From positions 93,049-157,048 of the forward strand of contig NZ_NPDU01000002.1 in NCBI RefSeq assembly GCF_002811985.1: a DNA stretch of 64,000 bases, given 5' to 3'. The stretch is from Leptospira adleri. GTDB lineage: Bacteria; Spirochaetota; Leptospiria; Leptospirales; Leptospiraceae. Under the pieces are notes generated by a model that saw only the letters and a list, made by a program, of their open reading frames with translations, searched no databases and had not been told where the DNA came from. The position numbers were made by a program, and so were the translations under genes. Below are positions 57,312-64,000 of the stretch, piece after piece. Position 1 is the stretch's first letter. Every line of letters begins with the position of its first letter.

Positions 57312-58480
57312 TCTTCTCCTCCGAGTAAGGTTCTTACCTTACCCTTGTATTTCAAATATCCGACCGTCGAACCGATGATTAAAATTCCGGAAAGAATCAA
57401 TCCGAAACCCGTGTAAGTCAAGGAGCCGAAGACATCGAAGTAAAAAAATAGAAATCGGATCCCGATGATCGCAATCGAAAGGTCGAAGATTTTTTTGTGA
57501 GAACGAAAGGCGGACGCGATTCCCAACCAAAAAAGAAGGAACAGAAAAGCAGGCAGCAGGGAAATCGAATAGTTCCAAACATAAGAAAAAGACGAAACCG
57601 CTTTCACGTATTGAAACGGAAATGGAAAGTAAAGAAGGAACAAAAAGACAGCACTCAAACCCAGTGATTTTTTTTGACTCTTCGAAAACTCGGAATTGGA
57701 AATCAAAAGATAAGCCGCCGGAAAAAAAGAAAGGAAACGCAAAGAAAGACGGAGCCAGGAGATGTCGGGGTTTAAAAAGATCCAACCTAAATCATCCGGA
57801 GATTCGGGCGGACTTTTTTCGATAAATCCGCGAAAAGAACTTCCTGCGATCAAAAACAAAACGGCCCAGAGAAACAAAGATCCCTTTCTCGAATCCAAAG
57901 AAAACTTTTCAGAAGCTAACCAAAGAGTGAAGTAACCGACCGCGGAAAAATAAAAATAGTCGGTCCAATAAAGAGTCTCCAAGGAATATTCTTTTTCGAA
58001 AATCCATCCCGTGACAAAAATCTGAAACCCGATCAGCCAAAGATGAAGAAACGTTTTCGAATCCGTCGATATCAAAAATAAGAAATTTAGAATACACCAG
58101 AGCATCGCAGCTTCGTAGTATTTTCCTTCGAGGTTGTAAACCTGCGAAATCAAACCGATCATTCCTAAAATCAAAATAGAATTGAGAACGATCAGCACGT
58201 TTAGAAGATTCGGATTTTCCCGTTTTAAAAACCCGGCCATCGCGATTGAGGCCAATACGAAAAGAGCCGCGCCTAATTTTACAAAATCGGAAATTTCCTC
58301 CCAATTTGCGGCGATGATCGCGATGATCCCGATTCCGATCACCACAACTCCTAATATTAGAAAAGAATAATACAAGTAAGGAGTTTTTCGGCTTTCCTCA
58401 AAACTGAGAATCGATTCGGATTGTTCCTTGCCGATCAGCCCCGCTTCCACCCATTTTCTTAATTTGTGTTCCAGACGCAT
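57308..58480 (-). CDS. DUF2157 polytopic membrane protein
   Basis: A 390-residue protein with an N-terminal soluble helix pair ([23 protein letters not shown]) followed by about 10-11 membrane helices, the DUF2157 pattern. Short helix-loop units such as [16 protein letters not shown] and [19 protein letters not shown] occur early. Function is unknown in the family; it normally pairs with the GDYXXLXY protein, as here. Confidence 0.85.
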   Translation of the reverse strand: MRLEHKLRKWVEAGLIGKEQSESILSFEESRKTPYLYYSFLILGVVVIGIGIIAIIAANWEEISDFVKLGAALFVLASIAMAGFLKRENPNLLNVLIVLNSILILGMIGLISQVYNLEGKYYEAAMLWCILNFLFLISTDSKTFLHLWLIGFQIFVTGWIFEKEYSLETLYWTDYFYFSAVGYFTLWLASEKFSLDSRKGSLFLWAVLFLIAGSSFRGFIEKSPPESPDDLGWIFLNPDISWLRLSLRFLSFFPAAYLLISNSEFSKSQKKSLGLSAVFLFLLYFPFPFQYVKAVSSFSYVWNYSISLLPAFLFLLFWLGIASAFRSHKKIFDLSIAIIGIRFLFFYFDVFGSLTYTGFGLILSGILIIGSTVGYLKYKGKVRTLLGGEE

Positions 58481-58671
58481 AGATGGCAGAATTTTACTGC
58501 GGACGGATGGAAATACAAGAAGTTTTCCCTATCAAGAATTTTGAAAATCGGAGGAGAAATGCCAAAGCGACTTGTTTATTAAACCGCATTTTCATTTCGA
58601 GAAAAGGGAATCTAAAAATCGAAAACCGATCAGCCGCGGTCTTATCGAACGCAATCGATTCCGCCTAACGT

Positions 58672-59523
58672 TTACTCCTCTTCGGATCCGAAAGCGCGCT
58701 TCATTACGGATTGATAACGAGCCGCGTAGAGATTTTCCGCGGTCGGCTTCGGGTTTCCGATCTTCTCCAGACGTTTTTGATTTTCCGCGATTCGATCTTC
58801 GTTCAAAGGGTGTGTGGATAAAAATTTGATCACACGTTTGTCCGGATCCACCCCGCCTTCCTCTTTTTCTTTTTTCTCGATGAGAACAAAGAAGGATTCC
58901 AGCGCGCCAGGATAGTATTTCGTGGACTTCAAATATTCGAAACTCATTTCGTCCGCTTCCGCTTCCGCCGAACGGCTGTTAGCGAGGGTAAGAATTTCTC
59001 CGCCCACTCTCGATCCAAGATTGATGAGATTGGCCGCTTCCGAACCCAAAAAGATCGTAAGACCGATGTAGATCGTAAAATAAATTCCTAAAGAACTGAT
59101 GATCTGTTTTACGGAATGCCTCTTTTCCGCGTGCGCGATCTCGTGTGCAAGAATGGCTGCGAGCGTAGCCTCGTCCTGGATCAATTTCAAAAGACCCGTG
59201 TAGACGAAGATATATCCTCCCGGAGTACATACGGCGTTGATCGTATCGTCGTCGTCGAGAATGGAGATTTTATAAGGAAATTCTTTTTTGTATTGGATCT
59301 TATCGGATTTTAGAATTTTGTCCGCGACGGACTTTACATATTTTTCAAGAACCGCATTCTTGAGGATATGCATTCCCTCTTTTCCTTCCTTAGCGTTTTC
59401 TAAAAACGATTTTCCGATCTGGAGATCCAACTCGACCGGAACGACGGATTCTATAATTACGCCGCAACTCCAAAACGAAACAACGGATATCAACAGAGCC
59501 AACTTCACCGCGATCTTTTTCAT
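58672..59523 (-). CDS. M48 family metalloprotease, lipoprotein
   Basis: A 283-residue zinc metalloprotease with a lipobox-like FWSC (Cys20). The zinc motif HEIAH is at 127-131 ([13 protein letters not shown]), with the third ligand region [16 protein letters not shown] near 185-200. It resembles periplasmic BepA/LoiP-like M48 enzymes, which handle outer-membrane protein quality control. TPR repeats of BepA are absent. Neighbours are not obviously linked. Confidence 0.93.
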   Translation of the reverse strand: MKKIAVKLALLISVVSFWSCGVIIESVVPVELDLQIGKSFLENAKEGKEGMHILKNAVLEKYVKSVADKILKSDKIQYKKEFPYKISILDDDDTINAVCTPGGYIFVYTGLLKLIQDEATLAAILAHEIAHAEKRHSVKQIISSLGIYFTIYIGLTIFLGSEAANLINLGSRVGGEILTLANSRSAEAEADEMSFEYLKSTKYYPGALESFFVLIEKKEKEEGGVDPDKRVIKFLSTHPLNEDRIAENQKRLEKIGNPKPTAENLYAARYQSVMKRAFGSEEE

Positions 59524-59568
59524 ACAAACATTCTTTTTAGGGAGGAAGTAAGAATCATAGCAGAATTT

Positions 59569-60420
59569 TTATTCCACGCTGAGGGTCGCCTCGTAACCTC
59601 CGTAGGCGCGCACATTGATCACTCCGGATTGGAAGAGGAGATACTGCCCCTTGATTCCGGTGAGAACGTCTTCGATGATCGGATTTTTTTCAGGCGAAAG
59701 GGAAAGAATCTTTTGCGGAAAATTTAGAACGGGATAGCGAATCCGAGTCGGTTCCGTTTGCGGAGAAATACGATAGTCCAGATCGAGATCCAAGTCCTCT
59801 ATTTTTTGTAAGAACTCTTTTTTTCTTTCGGAAAGATCGATCTCTTCCGGATCGCCGGCGACCATCTTCTGCCAGGTAGTGCGATCGGATAAGACCTTGG
59901 ACAATTCTTTTTCTATGATTCCGGCGTCTCTTCTCGAAGTGACTTCCACCAAAGGAATTCCTTGCACGGCGCCTTGATCGACCCAACGGTTTGAGACCGG
60001 ATTCTCCTTTGTGATTCCGACCTTAATCGCGGAACTGTTCGCCAAATAAACCGTATGCGGACGAAAACAGTGAGAATCGCCCCAATCCGGTTGCCTGCAA
60101 GTTCCAAGATGATAGTGGCAGGTGTCCGGCCTTAAAATACAGAGATCGTTTTCCGCGAGGGTTTGAAAGCAGGTAAAACAGTTTCCTTGATTGAAACTTT
60201 TTTTCGTGATTCTTCCGCAGGAAACGCAGCGGATTCTTCCCGTAAATTCGAGTTTGTATTTTTTTCCGAGAGAATTTAGAATATTAGAATTTTCTTGTAT
60301 ATGACTTTCCTGTTTTTCAGACGATTCCGAATCATAGGTCGCCCAGTTCCAGATATATCGGACCGGATCGATTCCTTCGTGGTCCATCATTCTCAGAAAA
60401 CCGGAAGCGATTTGTCTCAT
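59569..60420 (-). CDS. DUF2797 protein with zinc-binding N-terminal region
   Basis: A 283-residue cytoplasmic protein. The N-terminal part has [21 protein letters not shown] (four-cysteine zinc site, about 64-84), followed by a [14 protein letters not shown] motif with further ligands. The middle [17 protein letters not shown] resembles a GIY-YIG start. This is the DUF2797 family, of unknown function. It overlaps the following unknown gene by four bases. Confidence 0.82.
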   Translation of the reverse strand: MRQIASGFLRMMDHEGIDPVRYIWNWATYDSESSEKQESHIQENSNILNSLGKKYKLEFTGRIRCVSCGRITKKSFNQGNCFTCFQTLAENDLCILRPDTCHYHLGTCRQPDWGDSHCFRPHTVYLANSSAIKVGITKENPVSNRWVDQGAVQGIPLVEVTSRRDAGIIEKELSKVLSDRTTWQKMVAGDPEEIDLSERKKEFLQKIEDLDLDLDYRISPQTEPTRIRYPVLNFPQKILSLSPEKNPIIEDVLTGIKGQYLLFQSGVINVRAYGGYEATLSVE

Positions 60421-61007
60421 GGAAATAACAATTCTCTTCCGGAAAGCGGTCTTAGAATCGGATCCACTTTCACTTCCAGAATCCCGTTCAGCTTAGAACC
60501 GGACCAATCAAAAATCAGAATACGATCCTGAAACTCATAATGGCTGATCTGTCCATTGGAAAGATAAAAGGCCCGTAGAGAATCTCCCGGGTTTTCCTCC
60601 GAAGAGATCTGCACCACGTTCTTACCGGAAATTGTAGTTCCGGTATAGAGTTGAACATTCTTAAATTCTTTGGAAGCCGGGTTTTGATTTGTCTCCGCAT
60701 TTAGAGAAGAATCGGAAACCGAGGACGGATGTTGGTGACGAAGCAAACCGCAAAAGAAAGGCCCCGGAAGTTCGGGAACGGATACGAAACAATCCGACTT
60801 TTCCCATTGTTGTTCCTGGCTCGCGGGATAAACTCCCCGAAGACTTTGGGCGACTTTCGCATACGTATAATATTTCAGCCTTCCGATCAACTCCTTGAGC
60901 TGATATTCCTTCCAAGAATGTCCGTCGGCACCGACAGACACATTCAAAATAAAGAATATAATAAAAACATATATCTTCGGTCTCAGAGAGTTTATCTTTT
61001 TTTTCAT
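60417..61007 (-). CDS. Exported protein of unknown function
   Basis: A 196-residue protein with a basic N-terminus and one hydrophobic segment (about 11-26), likely a signal peptide ending near VSVGADG. It has no recognised family. The start at 61007 places it one base after the NamZ-like stop; a longer reading from 61040 would overlap it. The protein has four cysteines, including [16 protein letters not shown]. It is coupled to the DUF2797 gene. Confidence 0.68.
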   Translation of the reverse strand: MKKKINSLRPKIYVFIIFFILNVSVGADGHSWKEYQLKELIGRLKYYTYAKVAQSLRGVYPASQEQQWEKSDCFVSVPELPGPFFCGLLRHQHPSSVSDSSLNAETNQNPASKEFKNVQLYTGTTISGKNVVQISSEENPGDSLRAFYLSNGQISHYEFQDRILIFDWSGSKLNGILEVKVDPILRPLSGRELLFP

Positions 61008-61008
61008 C

Positions 61009-62274
61009 TTAGTAGAGATAGTATTTTTTAATTTTCTCATTGTATTCTTTTTCGGTGGAACTCAAAAATTCCGAATACTGTTCGTAAGTTTTTCCGGATT
61101 CGATCGCGTTTCGAAAAGAGGAGGTTCCCCAAAGGAAATCTATATTATGAGTTCCATCCGGATAAGATCTCCATTTGAAATCCTTTCCGTATGAATTTTT
61201 GACGCCGGTGATCAGCTTATAAGCCATCTTCAGCGGGTCGTATTTCCGATTGACGACGGTTAGGCGAAGTCCTCTGCAGATCTCATTCTTAAAAGGTCCG
61301 AAGACTGGTTTGAAAAACACGGTTTGATAATAATAATCTCCGCCGGAATTCTGATTTAATTCTTCCGCCAATTTTTCCGGCTCGGTCATCCAAGGCGCAC
61401 CGAAATAGACGAAGGGCGCCGTGGTTCCACGTCCTACGGAAACGTTCACTCCTTCCAAGAGAACGAGTCCGAGATAATTGATCGCGGAATCCACCATCGG
61501 AAGATTCGGAGAAGGAGTCGTCCAAGGAATTCCCTCCTTGTCCCAGTCGAAGGAACGTTTCGCATTTTTGGGAGATAGAACTTCCAACTGAATTTTTTTA
61601 GCAAGATATTCGTTGTTATAAAAATTCGCGGATTCTCCCAACGTAAGTCCGCTGAAAAAGAGAGAAGGAAATTCTCCGGCGAAGTTGAGAAATTTTTTAT
61701 CGATGATTTCCCCTCTTCCTTTCAGATACAGCGCCGGGTTTACGTGATCGAGAAGAATCAATCTTGTGGAAGCGGGATCGGGAATTCCATCCATGATTCT
61801 TTTTAAAACCGTGAGATACGTATAACATCTCATTCCCATGTCCTGCACGTCGAAGAGGATTGCGTCCGCGCCTTTGAGAATCGCGGGGAGCTCTGCGTTT
61901 TTGACCCGATAGATATGATAGATGGGAAGATTGAAAAACTCATCGACCGTCACGGGTGATTTACTGAAGTCTTCTTCCAATCCGAGAAATCCGTGTTCCA
62001 AACCGATGAGATGTTTGATTTTTACGTCGTGCTTTTTAAATTCTTTAAGAATTTTCTCCGGGCTTCTTCCGATCCCCGAAGGATTTGTGATGAGAATGAC
62101 ATTCTTTCCCGAAAGTCCGGGAAGGATACTGGAGTAGAATTCGTTTTCAGAAGGAACAAGCTTTGAATCGGAAATATGTTTCCGAAAGCCTTTTTCAGCG
62201 CAGGCAACCGAAGGAAGGAAGAGAAAAAAAATGACTAAGAGAAAGAATTTTTTCTTTATTTTTGTGTAGAGCAT
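61009..62274 (-). CDS. NamZ/DUF1343-like exo-beta-N-acetylmuramidase
   Basis: A 421-residue exported protein of the DUF1343 family, related to the Bacillus NamZ that removes terminal MurNAc from peptidoglycan fragments. Family blocks are [10 protein letters not shown] (near 62-71), [28 protein letters not shown] (about 140-159), and ILLDHVNPA. It ends in ...YLY. A signal peptide with lipobox-like SVAC (Cys25) suggests membrane anchoring. The ATG at 62274, with AGGA nine bases before, is preferred over an upstream ATG 12 codons earlier. It may recycle peptidoglycan. Confidence 0.85.
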   Translation of the reverse strand: MLYTKIKKKFFLLVIFFLFLPSVACAEKGFRKHISDSKLVPSENEFYSSILPGLSGKNVILITNPSGIGRSPEKILKEFKKHDVKIKHLIGLEHGFLGLEEDFSKSPVTVDEFFNLPIYHIYRVKNAELPAILKGADAILFDVQDMGMRCYTYLTVLKRIMDGIPDPASTRLILLDHVNPALYLKGRGEIIDKKFLNFAGEFPSLFFSGLTLGESANFYNNEYLAKKIQLEVLSPKNAKRSFDWDKEGIPWTTPSPNLPMVDSAINYLGLVLLEGVNVSVGRGTTAPFVYFGAPWMTEPEKLAEELNQNSGGDYYYQTVFFKPVFGPFKNEICRGLRLTVVNRKYDPLKMAYKLITGVKNSYGKDFKWRSYPDGTHNIDFLWGTSSFRNAIESGKTYEQYSEFLSSTEKEYNEKIKKYYLY

Positions 62275-62339
62275 CCGAAAATTCCTATTTTGTTTAAGAA
62301 AATCCCCCAAACCTATTCTTCAAGGAGAAAAACGACAAA

Positions 62340-63578
<1,239 letters not shown>

Positions 63579-63601
63579 ATTTCAATTTCTCGATCCAGAA
63601 G

Positions 63602-63635
63602 AAAAATACCCGGAAATATTTCCGGGTATTTTTTT
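63602..63635 (+). terminator. Terminator of the LipL46-like gene
   Basis: A perfect 15-base inverted repeat (63602-63616 with 63619-63633) around two bases, core ACCCGGAAA/TTTCCGGGT, with a T run. It lies 24 bases after the stop. Confidence 0.93.
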
Positions 63636-63666
63636 GCCCGCCAACAATTCCGCATAACGTATCGTT

Positions 63667-64000
63667 TTGATAAAACCAAACCTTCAAGTTTTTAAAAGAG
63701 AAGGATCGCAAAGAACTTCGAAGATTTGGAAATCTAAGGAGAATCTTGTCGTACTTCCTACAAGATTGTGGGAGAGAAAATTTTCCTTGCTAAGAGCCGA
63801 TTTTTATGATAGAGAAAGTCTCCCCGATTTTATCCCGCACTCATTGCGAAACATTATTCAAGGAAGATATTTTGTGGGAGCTACTGCAAAATCTAAAGTA
63901 ATTTTCACCGGGAAAAATACGGAACTCCATATCAAGACTCGTCCTAACGGAATTCTTACCGTAAAAAAGTTCGCGGTCCCCACCCTCATCGGGTGGAGGA
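63667..64000 (+). other. Open reading frame of doubtful reality, running off the window
   Basis: A frame from TTG at 63667 stays open for 111 codons to the window edge. It is Lys and Arg rich and lacks a ribosome-binding site. It contains repeats typical of Leptospira intergenic DNA, such as the TGTGGGAG-type words at 63766 and 63874, so it is probably not a real gene. Shown because no other feature fills these 400 bases. Confidence 0.2.
63972..64000. repeat. Dispersed palindromic repeat, copy 3 (truncated by window)
   Basis: GTCCCCACCCT, CATC and GGGTGGAGG form the same stem-loop as at 8486-8517, preceded by CGCG. Its right end is cut at 64000. Confidence 0.65.

Noticed and set aside
58559..58582. 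Seven-codon plus-strand frame with a strong GGAGGAGAA site
   Set aside because: The ribosome site is good, but nothing follows on that strand for it to regulate and the peptide has no bias. It may be a chance match.

Overview
The window looks like chromosome from a spirochaete of the genus Leptospira, probably the pathogen-related clade. The evidence is the mix of gene content: flagellar switch genes (fliM, fliN), a likely periplasmic-flagellum sheath gene with a sigma-28-like promoter, LPS and O-antigen genes, many lipoproteins with loose spirochaetal lipoboxes, a metY-metX-metW methionine block, a SemiSWEET gene, and a LipL46-like lipoprotein. The species is not claimed. There are no phage, insertion-sequence or CRISPR signatures. 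The DNA is densely coding and mostly core genome, with short dispersed intergenic repeats.

Layout. 1-8.4 kb: a minus-strand chain of ECF sigma factor, FemAB/GNAT-like protein, clpS, clpA, gamma-glutamyltranspeptidase and gshA (cut by the window edge). A NrsF-type (DUF1109) membrane anti-sigma gene lies divergently opposite. 8.4-13.8 kb: an SF1 helicase coupled to a divergent cysteine-synthase-like gene, then leuD and leuC. 14-20.6 kb: a vWA-like/FHA membrane protein, an ABC ATPase, gmhA, an unknown gene, a glycosyltransferase and an O-antigen ligase. 20.6-26.4 kb: tRNA-Leu and tRNA-Cys, a UPF0598 gene, an operon of two flavin-binding-fold proteins with a GAF-nucleotide cyclase, a eukaryote-type GMP synthetase, queF and SemiSWEET. 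26.4-33.3 kb: an Ig-like/NHL lipoprotein, two membrane-anchored AraC regulators, a FecR-domain lipoprotein and a ferredoxin. 33.5-47.6 kb: fliM, unknown genes, a cyclophilin lipoprotein, argH, a haem-binding protein, NfeD with two stomatin-like proteins, fliN, an AAA ATPase, a FcpB-like gene, a zinc-ribbon protein, rsmE and an outer-membrane barrel. 47.9-51 kb: metY-metX-metW. 51-56 kb: ddl and a barrel-like protein leading the mlaE-mlaF-mlaD lipid transport genes. 56-64 kb: an oxidoreductase, a DUF2157/GDYXXLXY pair, an M48 lipoprotein, DUF2797, a NamZ-like enzyme, the LipL46-like lipoprotein, and a repeat-rich tail.

The best leads are: (1) the sigma/NrsF module, whose anti-sigma carries two cysteines 50 residues apart and a well-spaced SigF-like promoter, facing an operon that joins N-degron proteolysis with glutathione metabolism; (2) a folded RNA candidate covering the metX ribosome-binding site; (3) the operon of two flavin-fold proteins and a nucleotide cyclase; (4) a repetitive aromatic protein heading the Mla operon; (5) a sigma-28-like promoter before the FcpB-like gene; (6) paired dyads near the AraC regulators and the NHL lipoprotein. 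No search or computation was run. All family names come from motif recognition.
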